From WHSW01 sp963742205 (GTDB taxonomy: Bacteria; Actinomycetota; Thermoleophilia; Solirubrobacterales; 70-9), in NCBI GenBank assembly GCA_963742205.1, contig CAVUKZ010000006.1, forward strand, positions 372,001 through 436,000: a stretch of DNA of 64,000 bases. The letters are read 5' to 3'. Position numbers and translations under genes: made by a program. Shown here in pieces: positions 1 to 9,561 of this stretch. Below the pieces are notes generated by a model that saw only the letters and a program-made list of their open reading frames with translations, was not told the origin of the DNA and ran no database searches. Within the stretch, counting starts at the first letter, position 1; the number at the start of each line of letters is the position of its first letter.

Positions 1-531
1 GTGGGAACGCGGCTCGTCGAGCAGCAGCAGGTCCGGGGCGTGGACAAGCGCCCGACAGATCGCGGCGCGCTGGAGCATGCCCGCCGAGAGGTTGCGCACC
101 AGCTCCCCGGCGCGGCCGGCGAGCCCCGCGCGCTCGAGCAGGTTGGCGATCCGCGCGCTCGGGTCTTCGACCCGGTGCAGCCGGGCGTTGAGCTCGAGGT
201 TCTCACGGACGCTGAGCTCGCGATAGAGCAGTGGCTCGTGGCCCAGGTAACCGACCCGACCGCGGATCTTCCAAGCCTCGCGGGGTAGCGAGGCCCCGAG
301 CACCTCGACCTCACCGGCGCTCGGCCGCAGCAGGGTCGCGAGGATCCGCAGCAGGGTGCTCTTCCCGGCGCCGTTGGCGCCGATCACCGCCAGCGCGGCG
401 CCTGGATCGAGCTCGAGCGAGACGCCCCGGAGCACCGGGCGCTCGTCGTAGTCGCGGCGCAGATCGCGCAGCGAGATCGCCGGCTCACCGGTCGCCGGCG
501 CGCCTGCGCGGGCCTGGGTCGCCGTCTCCAT
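1..531 (-). CDS. ccmA: ABC transporter ATP-binding protein, CcmA-like (partial)
   Basis: ATPase subunit of an ABC exporter; 177 codons are present and the C-terminus runs off the left edge. In order: Walker A GANGAGKST (about residues 47-55), a CcmA-style Q-loop region with GYLGHEPLLY, the signature LSAGMLQR and Walker B DLLLLDEP. The GYLGHEPLLYRELSVRENL stretch is what suggests the heme/cytochrome c maturation exporter CcmA rather than another ABC class, but CcmB/CcmC partners would lie outside the window, so this remains an inference. The ATG at 531 is preceded at 6 nt by CATCCT on the minus strand, consistent with leaderless transcription. It is divergent from the stress-protein gene. Confidence 0.7.
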   Translation of the reverse strand, partial: METATQARAGAPATGEPAISLRDLRRDYDERPVLRGVSLELDPGAALAVIGANGAGKSTLLRILATLLRPSAGEVEVLGASLPREAWKIRGRVGYLGHEPLLYRELSVRENLELNARLHRVEDPSARIANLLERAGLAGRAGELVRNLSAGMLQRAAICRALVHAPDLLLLDEPRSH

Positions 532-572
532 GAGCCAAGGATGAGGCACCCGCCGGTGCGGGCGCGGTCCGC

Positions 573-578
573 CATACT
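573..578 (+). promoter_or_regulatory. -10 element CATACT of a leaderless transcript
   Basis: CATACT lies 7 nt before the ATG at 586 and no Shine-Dalgarno sequence fits in that gap. This is one example of a window-wide pattern described in the findings. Confidence 0.5.
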
Positions 579-585
579 GTCCTGC

Positions 586-1047
586 ATGGAGGCCTCGACA
601 GCGGGCGCTCGGACCACCGTTGCGACCTACGACGGCTATCGGGAGGCGGAGCGAGCCGTTGACTTTCTCTCGGACCGGGGGTTTCCGGTCGAGCGTGCCG
701 CGATCGTCGGTACCGGGCTGAAGACCGTCGAGCAGATCGCGGGCCGGTTGACCACCGGTCGCGCGGCGCTGGTCGGCGCCGGGCAGGGGGCGATGATCGG
801 CCTCCTCTTCGGCCTCCTCTTCGGGCTGTTCTTCGAGGGCCCGGCGTTCTTTGGGGTCCTGCTGTACGGCCTGGTCGCCGGGCTCCTCTTCGGCGCCGCC
901 TTCGGGGCGATCGCCCAGGCCGCGCAGGGCGGCCGTCGCGACTTCGCCTCGGTGCGCTCGATGCAGGCCGAGCGCTACGAGGTCCAGGTCGACCACGAGG
1001 TCTCGGCGCAGGCGAAGCAGCTGCTCGCCGAGCTGCCCGCCGCCTAG
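586..1047 (+). CDS. general stress protein with glycine-zipper membrane segment
   Basis: Protein of 153 aa. An N-terminal alpha/beta segment (TTVATYDGYREAERAVDFL) resembles the general stress protein 17M/YflT fold. A strongly hydrophobic glycine-rich stretch follows (about residues 65-110, GLLFGLLFGLFFEG and GLLFGAAFGAIA), suggesting membrane insertion. The role is unknown; the family is linked to stress responses. The ATG at 586 is preferred over the upstream in-frame ATG at 541 because a CATACT -10 element sits 7 nt before it. The monooxygenase gene begins 9 nt downstream, so the two are probably co-transcribed. Confidence 0.7.
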   Translation: MEASTAGARTTVATYDGYREAERAVDFLSDRGFPVERAAIVGTGLKTVEQIAGRLTTGRAALVGAGQGAMIGLLFGLLFGLFFEGPAFFGVLLYGLVAGLLFGAAFGAIAQAAQGGRRDFASVRSMQAERYEVQVDHEVSAQAKQLLAELPAA

Positions 1048-1056
1048 ACGACGAGC

Positions 1057-2547
1057 GTGCCGGGGGCGTCGGTCAACGGCGACGGCGGTGCCCGCCACGC
1101 GCGGGTGGCGATCATCGGCGCCGGCTTCTCCGGCATCGGGATGGCGATCCGGCTGCTGGCGGACGGGGTCGACGACCTGTACGTGCTCGAGCGCGCCGAC
1201 GACCTCGGCGGCACCTGGCGCGACAACACCTATCCCGGCTGTCAGTGCGACATCCCCTCGGCGCTGTACTCGTTCTCCTTCGCGCCGAATCCCGAGTGGA
1301 GCCGGCTGTATCCGCTGCAGTCCGAGATCCGCGAGTACCTGCACCGGGTCGCGCACGACCACGGCGTCATCCCACACATCCGCTTCGGGCACGAGGTCAC
1401 CGGCGCCGCGTGGGACGAGGAGGAGCGGGTGTGGCGGCTCTCCACGTCGCACGGCGAGCTGACCGCGAACGTCCTCGTCGGCGCCATGGGCGGGCTCACC
1501 GAGCCGCAGCTGCCCGAGCTGCCGGGGATCGAACGCTTCGCGGGCACGATGTTCCACTCGGCGCGCTGGGACCACGAGCACGACCTCGCGGGCGAGCGCG
1601 TCGCCGTGGTCGGGACGGGCGCGTCGGCCGTCCAGATCGTGCCCGAGATCCAGGAGCGGGTGGGGTCCCTGCACCTGTTCCAGCGCACGCCGGTGTGGGT
1701 GATGCCCGATGCGGACCGCCGGCTGACCGACGTCGAGCGGGCGGTGTTCCGCCGCGTTCCGGCCAGTCAGCGCGCCGTGCGGGCGCTGATCTACCTGCTC
1801 CAGGAGTCGACGGTGCTCGGGACGATCATCGACCGCCGGCTCTCGACCGTGTTCGAGCAGATCGCACGCCGCCACCTACGCAAGCAGGTGCCTGACCCGG
1901 AGCTGCGGGGAAAGCTGACCCCGAGCTACACGCTGGGCTGCAAGCGGATCACGATGTCGAACACGTACTACCCGGCACTCGCGCAGTCGAGCTCCGAGGT
2001 GATCACCGAGCCGATCGCGGAGGTCACCGAGCGCGGCATCCGCACCGCCGACGGCCACGAGCACGAGCTCGACACGATCGTCTGGGCGACCGGCTTCCGC
2101 GTCTACGACCACCCCGGCTTCGCGGCGGTCCGCGGCCGCGACGGCAAGACGCTGCAGGAGGCGTGGCAGGGCAGCCCGCGCGCCTATCTCGGCACCGCGG
2201 TCGCAGGATTTCCCAACCTCTTCCTACTCGTCGGCCCGAACAGCGCGGGCGGCTACAACTCGATCGTCTTCTCGAGCGAGGCGCACATCAACTACGTCGC
2301 CGGTTGCGTGCGCGAGATGGAGCGCTCCGGGGTGGACACGGTCGAGGTCCGGCGCGAGGTCTACGACGCCTTCGCCCGCGAGACCGACCGCCGCCTCGGG
2401 GCCAGCGTCTGGAACCGCGGCGGGTGCGCGAGTTGGTACCTGGACTCGAACGGGCGCAACGGGATCTGGTGGCCCGGCTTCACGGCCCAGCTCTGGCGTC
2501 GCACGCGCCGCTTCGATCGCGGCAGCTACCGCGCCGAGCCGGCCTAG
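1057..2547 (+). CDS. flavin-dependent Baeyer-Villiger-type monooxygenase
   Basis: Class B flavoprotein monooxygenase of 496 aa that would use FAD and NADPH to insert oxygen into ketones. Seen in the sequence: an FAD-binding GAGFSG motif at residues 21-26; GGTW after the first fold; the Baeyer-Villiger fingerprint F-x-G-x-x-x-H-x-x-x-W at residues 161-171; a second Rossmann motif GTGASA; and a C-terminal ATG(F) motif. The length is typical of this family. The GTG start lies 9 nt after the stop of the stress-protein gene. The natural substrate cannot be told from sequence. Confidence 0.87.
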   Translation: MPGASVNGDGGARHARVAIIGAGFSGIGMAIRLLADGVDDLYVLERADDLGGTWRDNTYPGCQCDIPSALYSFSFAPNPEWSRLYPLQSEIREYLHRVAHDHGVIPHIRFGHEVTGAAWDEEERVWRLSTSHGELTANVLVGAMGGLTEPQLPELPGIERFAGTMFHSARWDHEHDLAGERVAVVGTGASAVQIVPEIQERVGSLHLFQRTPVWVMPDADRRLTDVERAVFRRVPASQRAVRALIYLLQESTVLGTIIDRRLSTVFEQIARRHLRKQVPDPELRGKLTPSYTLGCKRITMSNTYYPALAQSSSEVITEPIAEVTERGIRTADGHEHELDTIVWATGFRVYDHPGFAAVRGRDGKTLQEAWQGSPRAYLGTAVAGFPNLFLLVGPNSAGGYNSIVFSSEAHINYVAGCVREMERSGVDTVEVRREVYDAFARETDRRLGASVWNRGGCASWYLDSNGRNGIWWPGFTAQLWRRTRRFDRGSYRAEPA

Positions 2548-2562
2548 TCCCGAACCGGGACC
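2548..2562 (+). repeat. short inverted repeat after monooxygenase stop
   Basis: GTCCCG-AAC-CGGGAC forms a 6-bp stem directly after the monooxygenase stop. It lacks a T-tract, so it may be a weak attenuator or an operator. Little more can be said. Confidence 0.3.
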
Positions 2563-2591
2563 TTCCCGGCCCCGCTCCCCGTATCCCGGGC

Positions 2592-3212
2592 GTGTCCACC
2601 GCGGTCGCGATCGCGCTCGCCGGCGTGTTGCTCGGCATGTCCTCGCCGGCGCCCGGCCACCACGACGCGGGATCGCGGGTGGACTGGCGCCAGTCCACGG
2701 CCCTCGGCACGCCCGGCGCGGGCAGCCTCGAGCACGGGGTCAGGTTCCCCGCCGCCGGCCACCACTTCTTCACCTGGGACCCGATCCTGCACCGCCAGCC
2801 CGATCGCGACTGGCGCCGCTGGGGCACCGACGACCTCGTGCGCAGGACCCTGCGGGTGCTACGTCAGTTCGCGCGCCGGCATCCGCACGCGCCGCGGATC
2901 GGCGTCGGCGATCTGGGCCTTCGCCACGGCGGCTACTTCGGCCCCGAGGTCGGCGGCGGGATCGGCCACGACACGCACCAGAACGGGCTCGACGTCGACG
3001 TCTACTACCCGCGCACGGACCGGCGCGAGCGGGCGCCGATCACCGTCGACCAGGTCGACGTGCGGCTCTCCCAGGCGCTGGTCGACCTGTTCGTGAACGC
3101 CGGGGCGCAGACGATCTACGTCGGCCCGAACCTGCCGCTGAGCGGCCCACCGGGCGTCGTCACGCCCCTGGTCAACCACGACAACCACCTCCACTTCCGG
3201 ATCGCCCCGTGA
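2592..3212 (+). CDS. secreted LAS-type murein endopeptidase (M74/MepA-like)
   Basis: Secreted zinc peptidase of 206 aa acting on peptidoglycan cross-links. It has a short N-terminal hydrophobic signal (STAVAIALAGVLLG) and the LAS metallopeptidase ligands in HDTHQNGLDVD and the later HDNHLHFRI, the order found in penicillin-insensitive murein endopeptidases. It is shorter than E. coli MepA (about 270 aa) and lacks that protein's N-terminal extension. GTG 2592 is chosen because it begins the signal peptide; in-frame starts further upstream would run inside the monooxygenase gene. Confidence 0.72.
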   Translation: MSTAVAIALAGVLLGMSSPAPGHHDAGSRVDWRQSTALGTPGAGSLEHGVRFPAAGHHFFTWDPILHRQPDRDWRRWGTDDLVRRTLRVLRQFARRHPHAPRIGVGDLGLRHGGYFGPEVGGGIGHDTHQNGLDVDVYYPRTDRRERAPITVDQVDVRLSQALVDLFVNAGAQTIYVGPNLPLSGPPGVVTPLVNHDNHLHFRIAP

Positions 3213-3219
3213 GGGAGTG

Positions 3220-3240
3220 AGGGCGCGGCTTCAGCGCCCT
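3220..3240. terminator. bidirectional hairpin between convergent genes
   Basis: AGGGCGC-GGCTTCA-GCGCCCT forms a perfect 7-bp stem followed by TTTG on the plus strand. It overlaps the last codons of the convergent aldehyde dehydrogenase gene, so it probably ends transcription from both sides. Confidence 0.5.
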
Positions 3241-4796
3241 TTGCGCAGCGTCTTGGCCCCAACCCTCGCAAGCGGCCCGAGCCCCTCGCGCAGCCCACGC
3301 AGCCTGGTGCCCCCGCGGCCGTAGAGCAGCCGGGCCGAGGAGCGCAGGGCGGCGCCGAGGTCGCCGTCGTACGGCTGCCACCAGAAGTCGCGCGTGAGCC
3401 CCGGCTCCCAGGAGACGAGCTTCACGTTCACGCACTCATAGAGGCCGAACTTCGAGTGCGAGCGGCCGAGGCCGGACTCCTTGACCCCGCCCCACGACGT
3501 CTGCATCGCCCCGTGCGAGTAGGAGTGGTCGTTGATCCACACCATGCCCGACTCGATCCGCCGCGCGATCCGCTCGCCCTTCGCCCTGTCGGTGGTCCAG
3601 ACCGAGGCCCCGAGGCCGAAGTTGGAGTCGTTGGCACGCTCGATCGCCTCCGCCTCGTCGGCGACCACGATGATCGGCACCACCGGGCCGAAGATCTCCT
3701 CGCGCATGATCCGCATGTCGTCGGTGACCCCGGCGAGCACCGTCGGCGCGATGAACCGGCCCGGGTAGCCGTCGACCTCGCGCGGCCCGCCGGTGAGCCG
3801 GTCCGAGCCACCCGCGAGCGCGTCGTCGACGAGGCCCGTGACGAGGTCGGCCTGCGCGTCGGAGACCATGGGGCCGATCTCGGTCTCCCAGTCCAGCGGG
3901 TCGCCAACGGTCAGCCGCTCGGTCTCCCGGCGAACGCCCTCGAGGAACGGCTCGGCGACCGACTCGACCACGTAGGTGCGCTCGATCCCGGAGCACGTCT
4001 GGCCGGCGTTCGCGAACCCGCCCCAGACGCAGCCGGAGACGGCGTTGGCGAGGTCGGCGTCGGCGCAGACGATCTGCGGATCCTTGCCGCCGAGCTCCAG
4101 CACGCTCCCCTTGAGCCGTTCGGCGCACAGCTCGCCCACCTTGCGGCCGACCTCGACCGAGCCCGTGAAGAAGATCTTCGCCGTCGAGGCCTCGCACAGC
4201 GCCTGCCCGATCACCCCGCCGCCGTGCACGGTGCGAACGAGTCCCTCGGGGAAGCCCGCGTCGTCGAACACCCGCTGGATCCGCTCCCCGAGCAACGGCG
4301 TCAGGCTCGCCGGCTTGAGCACCACCCCGTTGCCGGCGATCAGCGCCAGCGCCACCTCGCCGAACGGGATCGACCACGGGTAGTTCCACGGCGCGATCAC
4401 GCCGACGACGCCGAGCGGTTCGTAGGAGAAGAAGCTGCGCTTGGTCTTCAGGAAGGCCTGCGGATAGCGGATCCGCTCGTCGGCGAGGATCTTCGGGGCC
4501 GCGCTCGCGCACCAGCGCAGCGCGTCGATCGTCGGGATCAGCTCCATCACGTAGCTCTCGGTGATCGGCTTGCCCTGCTCGCGGCTGAGGAGCGACGCCA
4601 CCTCCTCCATGTCGCCGACCAGCACGTCGGCGGCGCGGCGCATGTAGCGGGCGCGGTGGGCCAGCGACAGCTGCGCCCAGAACGGCTGCACCGCGGCGAC
4701 GTCGTCGACAACCGCCTGAACCTGGTCGGGCGTGATCGTCTCCACCGTCCCGACGAGGTCGCCCGTCGCCGGGTTGAAGGATTCGAGCTGGCCCAC
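3231..4796 (-). CDS. aldehyde dehydrogenase family protein
   Basis: NAD(P)-dependent aldehyde dehydrogenase of 521 aa. The general base is E234 in LELGGKDP and the nucleophile is C268 in NAGQTCSG. The N-terminal APWNYP cofactor pocket and the EEIFGPVVPI segment are intact. A roughly 60-residue basic C-terminal tail (SSARLLYGRGG..., ending KTLRKGR) goes beyond the usual 450-480 aa core and could be a membrane-association region. The substrate is unassigned; succinate-semialdehyde- or coniferyl-type enzymes look closest. The GTG at 4796 has TACAAT 8 nt upstream (plus 4805-4810), supporting a leaderless start. Confidence 0.85.
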   Translation of the reverse strand: MGQLESFNPATGDLVGTVETITPDQVQAVVDDVAAVQPFWAQLSLAHRARYMRRAADVLVGDMEEVASLLSREQGKPITESYVMELIPTIDALRWCASAAPKILADERIRYPQAFLKTKRSFFSYEPLGVVGVIAPWNYPWSIPFGEVALALIAGNGVVLKPASLTPLLGERIQRVFDDAGFPEGLVRTVHGGGVIGQALCEASTAKIFFTGSVEVGRKVGELCAERLKGSVLELGGKDPQIVCADADLANAVSGCVWGGFANAGQTCSGIERTYVVESVAEPFLEGVRRETERLTVGDPLDWETEIGPMVSDAQADLVTGLVDDALAGGSDRLTGGPREVDGYPGRFIAPTVLAGVTDDMRIMREEIFGPVVPIIVVADEAEAIERANDSNFGLGASVWTTDRAKGERIARRIESGMVWINDHSYSHGAMQTSWGGVKESGLGRSHSKFGLYECVNVKLVSWEPGLTRDFWWQPYDGDLGAALRSSARLLYGRGGTRLRGLREGLGPLARVGAKTLRKGR

Positions 4797-4940
4797 GGCG
4801 GCTGATTGTATGAACGCGCCGGCTGGTGTGAGGCAGCGGGATGATCGGGTAAGGGCTCTAGGCGGCCGTCGCCGGCCCTCCGTCGCGAGCGGGCCGAGCC
4901 GCTCGTCGGCACCGGCGGCGGCCGCGCTTTCTCTTGCGGG

Positions 4941-4969
4941 TTGACCGGCTCGATCCGCGCGGGTACGGT
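4941..4969 (+). promoter_or_regulatory. sigma70-type promoter of the subtilase gene
   Basis: TTGACC (4941-4946), a 17-nt spacer and TACGGT (4964-4969) give a near-consensus housekeeping promoter. It would produce a leader of about 33 nt before the ATG at 5009, with a G-rich ribosome-binding stretch just upstream of the start. Confidence 0.55.
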
Positions 4970-5008
4970 GGCGTGGAAGGGGCTACGCCGGGACCGGGGG
5001 GGTCTGTA

Positions 5009-8000
5009 ATGGGATCGAGGAACCGTTCGCAGAAGGCGCTCGTCGCGCTGCTCGTCTTCGCCGCCGTGACCGTGCTCGCGCTGCTCACCGCAGGACAGAG
5101 CTCGCTCGCCTCGTCACCGGACAAGAGCTCGCTGCCCGGCCGCCACCTCTACCTCGTGCCCGCTAACGCCAAGGGCGACGCGGCCGTCGAGCTGACCGGC
5201 GCCAGCGTTATCGCCCGCTACGACACGTTCTCGCTCGTCTCCGCCGACGGCTCGGCGAACCCGGTCCTGCGCGAGGCCGGCGCCGACCTGCGCGACGATA
5301 TGCGCAGCGTCGCTGTCGCCGACGGCGAGGTCGACCCCGCGGCGGCGCCGACGCTCGACGCCGTCGGGCGCGAGTCGCTGTCGATCGTCCAGTTCGTCGG
5401 CCCGGTCAAGGGCGCCTGGCTCGACCAGATCCAGAAGACCGGAGCGACGGTGGTCACCTACATGGCCCAGAACGCCTACCTCGTCCACGCCGAGGCGGAC
5501 CAGAGCGCCGCGATCTCGGCGCTCGCCGGCGACGACGCCGTGCGCGCCGTGACCCCCTTCACCGCCGCCGACAAGACCGACCCGGACGTGCCCGGCTCCG
5601 GGACGGTGAAGGTCACCGTGCAGACGCTCGCCGGCCCGGCGGGCGCGCCCGCGCGTCGCGTCCTCGCCGAGGGCAAGCCGCTCGAGGGCGACGCCGCCTA
5701 CGACGCCACCGTGACCACGTCTGTGGCGATCGACTCCGGCCGCATCCCGTCGCTCGCCGCCGATCCGGCCGTCGTCGACATCGAGCCATGGGTAGCCCCG
5801 CAGCTGCTCGACGAGCGCGCGGCGCAGATCGTCGCGGCCCGGCTCACCGGCGGCGCGACACCCACCGCTCCGGGGTATCTGGCATTCCTCAATCAGCAGG
5901 GATTCCAGACGACGACGCAGCCATTCGTGGTCGACATCACCGACGAGGGCATCGACAAGGGCGTCGTCCCGGCCCCGGCCGGATCGCACCCGGACCTGTT
6001 CCGAAACGGCAACGCCGCGAGCGCCAGCAGGATCGCGTACGCCCATGAGGCGTCGGTGGACCCCGACGCCCGCGACTGCGGCGGCCACGGGACGAACGTG
6101 GCCTCGATCGCCGCCGGGTACAACACGCAGACCGGAGCGAACTTCGAGGACGCGCAGGGCTTCAACTACGGGCTCGGGATCTCGCCGCGCTCGAAGGTCG
6201 GCGCGACCAAGATCTTCAACTGCGCGGGCACGTTCGATGTGGCCACGTCGATCACTGACCTGCGGTCGCAGGCCTACGCCAGCGGCGCCCGGATCTCCAA
6301 CAACTCATGGGGCTCGGCCGTGGGCGGCGCCTACAACGCCACGGCGCAGGAGTTCGACGGCCTGGCCCGAGACGCGCAGCCGGGTGTCGCCGGCAACCAG
6401 CAGATCACCCAGGTCGTGTCCGCCGGCAACAGCGGGGCCGGGGCGAACACGATCGGCTCCCCGGGCACGGCGAAGAACGTGATCACCGTGGGCGCGTCGG
6501 AGAGCGTGCGCGCGATCGGCGCCACCGACGGTTGTGGCGTCCCCGATACCGGCGCGAACAACGCCAAGGACATCATCGACTTCTCCAGCCGCGGTCCGAC
6601 CGACGACGGCCGGCTGAAGCCCGACATCGTCGCCCCGGGCACGCACGTCAGCGGCGCGCAGCCGCAGACGGGCGCCGACTTCAACGGCAGCGGCACCTGC
6701 AACCCGCAGTTTCCGGCCGGGAGCAGCATGTACACGCTCGTCTCCGGCACCTCGCAGGCCGCCCCCGAGGTCTCCGGCTTCGCGGCGCTCCTGCGCGAGT
6801 GGTACGCGCGCGAGGAGTCCGGCGGCACGGCGCCGTCACCGGCGCTGACCAAGGCGATCCTCGTCAACACCGCCACCGACGAGGTCGGCGGCGCCGACGG
6901 CGCCGGCGGCGCCAACCCGAACCTCCCGACCCAGGTCCAGGGCTGGGGGCGGGTGAACCTGAGGACGGTCCTCGACGGCACTGCGCGCGAGTTCGTCGAT
7001 CAGGGCTCCAGGTTGACCGCCACCGGCGAGCGCGACCGGCGCACCTACGCGGTCTCCGACACAACCAAGCCGCTCAAGGTGACGCTCACGTGGACCGACC
7101 CGCCGGGGCCGACGACCGGCAACGCCTTCGTCAACGACCTCGACCTGACGGTGCACGCCGGCGGCCACACCTACCTGGGCAACGTGTTCGCCGGCGGCCG
7201 TTCGGTCACCGGCGGCTCCGCCGACCCCCGCAACAACGTCGAGAACGTCTTCCTCCCGGCCGGCGTCAGCGGCCGGTTCACGGTCGACGTCACCGGCACC
7301 AACGTCGCCGGCGACGGTGTGCCCGGGAACTCCGACACCACCGACCAGGACTACGCACTGGTCGTCTCCGACGCCACACCCAGCACCGGCCCGGTGCTGA
7401 CCGAGGATCACACCACCGCGACCGAGGTGGGTGACGGCGACGGGTTCATCGAGCCCGGAGAGCAGTTCGACCTCACCGAGCGTCTGCGCAACACCGGCGA
7501 CCACACGGCCACGGGGGTCTCCGGCGTCGTCTCCCCTGCTGCCCCGCGGGTCACGGTCCCACAGCCGAACTCGGCCTATCCGAACATCCCGGTTGACGCG
7601 GTGCGCAACAACGCGACTCCATTCCGCGTCAGGCTCGCCAACAACTTCACCTGCGGCGGGACCGCCGAGCTGAAGCTCGACCTGAGCACCACCCAGGGCG
7701 ACGCCGAGATCCCGGTCTCGGTGCCGACGAGCGCGCCGCCCGGACCGGCGCTGAGCCGCAACAGCTCCGACGTCCCGAAGGCGATCCCGGACGACGGCAC
7801 CGTGACCTCGACGCTGCAGATCGCCGAGCAGGCGCGGATCGTCGACCTCAACGCCCGCATCCTCCAAATCACGCATACGTTCGTCAGCGACCTGGTGATC
7901 GAGCTGATTGGCCCCGACGGGACCACGGTGACGCTCGCCAATCACAACGGCGGTGCCGGCGACAACTACACCGACACCGCCTTCGACGACGAAGCGGCAA

Positions 8001-8182
8001 CCGCTATCGGAGCCGGGGCGGCGCCGTTCACGGGCTCGTTCAGGCCGGTCGAGCCGCTGTCGACGTTCGACGGCAAGAGCGTCGCCGGGACCTGGACCCT
8101 GCGGGTGTCCGATACGGCTGCGGAGGACGTCGGAACGCTGAGCGGCTGGGGCCTGACCCGCCGCTCCCTGGACTGCGGCTGA
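5009..8182 (+). CDS. secreted subtilisin-like serine protease with P/Homo B domain
   Basis: Large exported S8 protease, 1057 aa. A signal/anchor helix covers about residues 9-30 and is followed by a propeptide-like region to about 290. The peptidase domain carries the triad D312 (TDEGID), H360 (GGHGTN) and S582 (SGTSQAAP), with an oxyanion-type Asn in SAGNSGAG. After it come a beta-rich domain, a CARDB-like segment, and a C-terminal proprotein-convertase P domain (about 915-1057, with VIELIGPDGT and GTWTLRVSD). ATG 5009 starts the signal peptide; the in-frame GTG-rich region upstream overlaps the promoter. It is probably an extracellular nutrient-scavenging or processing protease. Confidence 0.87.
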   Translation: MGSRNRSQKALVALLVFAAVTVLALLTAGQSSLASSPDKSSLPGRHLYLVPANAKGDAAVELTGASVIARYDTFSLVSADGSANPVLREAGADLRDDMRSVAVADGEVDPAAAPTLDAVGRESLSIVQFVGPVKGAWLDQIQKTGATVVTYMAQNAYLVHAEADQSAAISALAGDDAVRAVTPFTAADKTDPDVPGSGTVKVTVQTLAGPAGAPARRVLAEGKPLEGDAAYDATVTTSVAIDSGRIPSLAADPAVVDIEPWVAPQLLDERAAQIVAARLTGGATPTAPGYLAFLNQQGFQTTTQPFVVDITDEGIDKGVVPAPAGSHPDLFRNGNAASASRIAYAHEASVDPDARDCGGHGTNVASIAAGYNTQTGANFEDAQGFNYGLGISPRSKVGATKIFNCAGTFDVATSITDLRSQAYASGARISNNSWGSAVGGAYNATAQEFDGLARDAQPGVAGNQQITQVVSAGNSGAGANTIGSPGTAKNVITVGASESVRAIGATDGCGVPDTGANNAKDIIDFSSRGPTDDGRLKPDIVAPGTHVSGAQPQTGADFNGSGTCNPQFPAGSSMYTLVSGTSQAAPEVSGFAALLREWYAREESGGTAPSPALTKAILVNTATDEVGGADGAGGANPNLPTQVQGWGRVNLRTVLDGTAREFVDQGSRLTATGERDRRTYAVSDTTKPLKVTLTWTDPPGPTTGNAFVNDLDLTVHAGGHTYLGNVFAGGRSVTGGSADPRNNVENVFLPAGVSGRFTVDVTGTNVAGDGVPGNSDTTDQDYALVVSDATPSTGPVLTEDHTTATEVGDGDGFIEPGEQFDLTERLRNTGDHTATGVSGVVSPAAPRVTVPQPNSAYPNIPVDAVRNNATPFRVRLANNFTCGGTAELKLDLSTTQGDAEIPVSVPTSAPPGPALSRNSSDVPKAIPDDGTVTSTLQIAEQARIVDLNARILQITHTFVSDLVIELIGPDGTTVTLANHNGGAGDNYTDTAFDDEAATAIGAGAAPFTGSFRPVEPLSTFDGKSVAGTWTLRVSDTAAEDVGTLSGWGLTRRSLDCG

Positions 8183-8192
8183 AACCGCCCGC

Positions 8193-9542
8193 CTAGCCCA
8201 CGTCCGGCGACGGTCGGTCGCGCCGGCGCGCCAGCTCGCCCTCGAACCCTCGGTCGGTCGGCTCGTAGAAGGGCTCGCCGGCGACCTCCGGCGGGAGCAG
8301 CTTCTGGTCTGAGACCCCGCCCGGCTCATCGTGCGGATACACGTAGCCCTGCCCCCGGCCGAGCTTCTTCGCCCCCGGATAGTGGGCGTCGCGCAGGTGA
8401 TCGGGCGGCAGCTTCGCGCCGTGCTCGCGCACATGTCCGATCGCCGCCGCGATCCCGCGGGTGGCCGCGTTTGACTTCGGCGCCAGCGCCAGATAGATCG
8501 CGGCCTGGGCGAGGTTGAGCGCGCACTCGGGCAGGCCGACGCGGTCCACCGCCTGGCCTGCGGCCGTGGCCACGACCAGCGCCTGCGGATCCGCGTTGCC
8601 GATGTCCTCGGAGGCGAGGATCACCATCCGGCGGACGATGAACCGCGGATCCTCGCCGCCCTCGAGCATCGCGGCCAGGTAGTACAGCGACGCGTCGGGG
8701 TCGGAGCCCCGCATCGACTTGATCAGGGCCGAGGCGTAGTCGTAGTGCATGTCGCCCTGCTTGTCGAAGCTCACCGCCTTGCGCTGCAGCGCGTCCTCGG
8801 CGAGCTCGAGGTCGAGCTCCGACGACGCGGCCCGAGCCGCCTCGACCGCGCGCTCGAGCGCCCCGTAGGCGGTGCGCGCGTCGCCCCCAGACCGCTGCGC
8901 GAGGTGGTCGAGGGCCTCGTCGGCGACCGGCGGCGGATCGGCGATCCCGCGCTCGGGGTCGGCGAGCGCCCGGTCGAGCAGTTCGCGCACATGCTCCGTC
9001 GTGAGCGGCCGCAGCTCGTAGATCTGGGCGCGGCTGAGGAGGGCCGAGTTGACCTCGAAGTACGGGTTCTCGGTGGTCGCCCCGATCAGGGTCACGAGCC
9101 CCTCCTCCACCGCCGGCAGCAGCGCGTCCTGCTGGGCCTTGTTGAAGCGGTGGATCTCGTCGAGGAAGAAGATCGTCGGCTGGCCGGTGGCCCGCCGGCG
9201 CTCGGTGGCGCGCTCGATCATCGCCCGTACCTCGGCGCGGCCCGCGTTCACCGCCGACTCCTCCTCGAAGGCCCCGCGGGCGGCGGAGGCGACGATCCTC
9301 GCGAGCGTGGTCTTGCCGGTCCCCGGCGGCCCGTAGAGGACCATCGAGTGTGGCTCGCCGGTCTCGATCGCCGTGCGCAGCGTCGACCCGTCGCCCAGCA
9401 GATGCTCCTGGCCGACGAGCTCATCGACGCTCGCTGGGCGCATGCGCACCGCGAGCGGCGCCTCCGAGGCCGGCACCGGGGTGCGTGCCCCGCCGCCGGC
9501 CCCGCCCGCGGCCGCGTCGTCGGTTTCGAACAACCGGCTCAT
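8193..9542 (-). CDS. rarA: replication-associated recombination ATPase RarA/MgsA
   Basis: AAA+ ATPase acting at stalled replication forks, 449 aa, the normal length. It shows the RMRPASVDELVGQEHLL entry motif, Walker A GPPGTGKTT, Walker B FFLDEIHRF, and the C-terminal MgsA-type region with MRGSDPDASLYYLA and HYPGAKKLGRG. The N-terminus lacks an obvious SSB-binding extension. The ATG at 9542 has CATACT 6 nt upstream (plus 9549-9554), consistent with a leaderless message. Confidence 0.93.
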   Translation of the reverse strand: MSRLFETDDAAAGGAGGGARTPVPASEAPLAVRMRPASVDELVGQEHLLGDGSTLRTAIETGEPHSMVLYGPPGTGKTTLARIVASAARGAFEEESAVNAGRAEVRAMIERATERRRATGQPTIFFLDEIHRFNKAQQDALLPAVEEGLVTLIGATTENPYFEVNSALLSRAQIYELRPLTTEHVRELLDRALADPERGIADPPPVADEALDHLAQRSGGDARTAYGALERAVEAARAASSELDLELAEDALQRKAVSFDKQGDMHYDYASALIKSMRGSDPDASLYYLAAMLEGGEDPRFIVRRMVILASEDIGNADPQALVVATAAGQAVDRVGLPECALNLAQAAIYLALAPKSNAATRGIAAAIGHVREHGAKLPPDHLRDAHYPGAKKLGRGQGYVYPHDEPGGVSDQKLLPPEVAGEPFYEPTDRGFEGELARRRDRPSPDVG

Positions 9543-9561
9543 GCTCGAAGTATGAATCGGG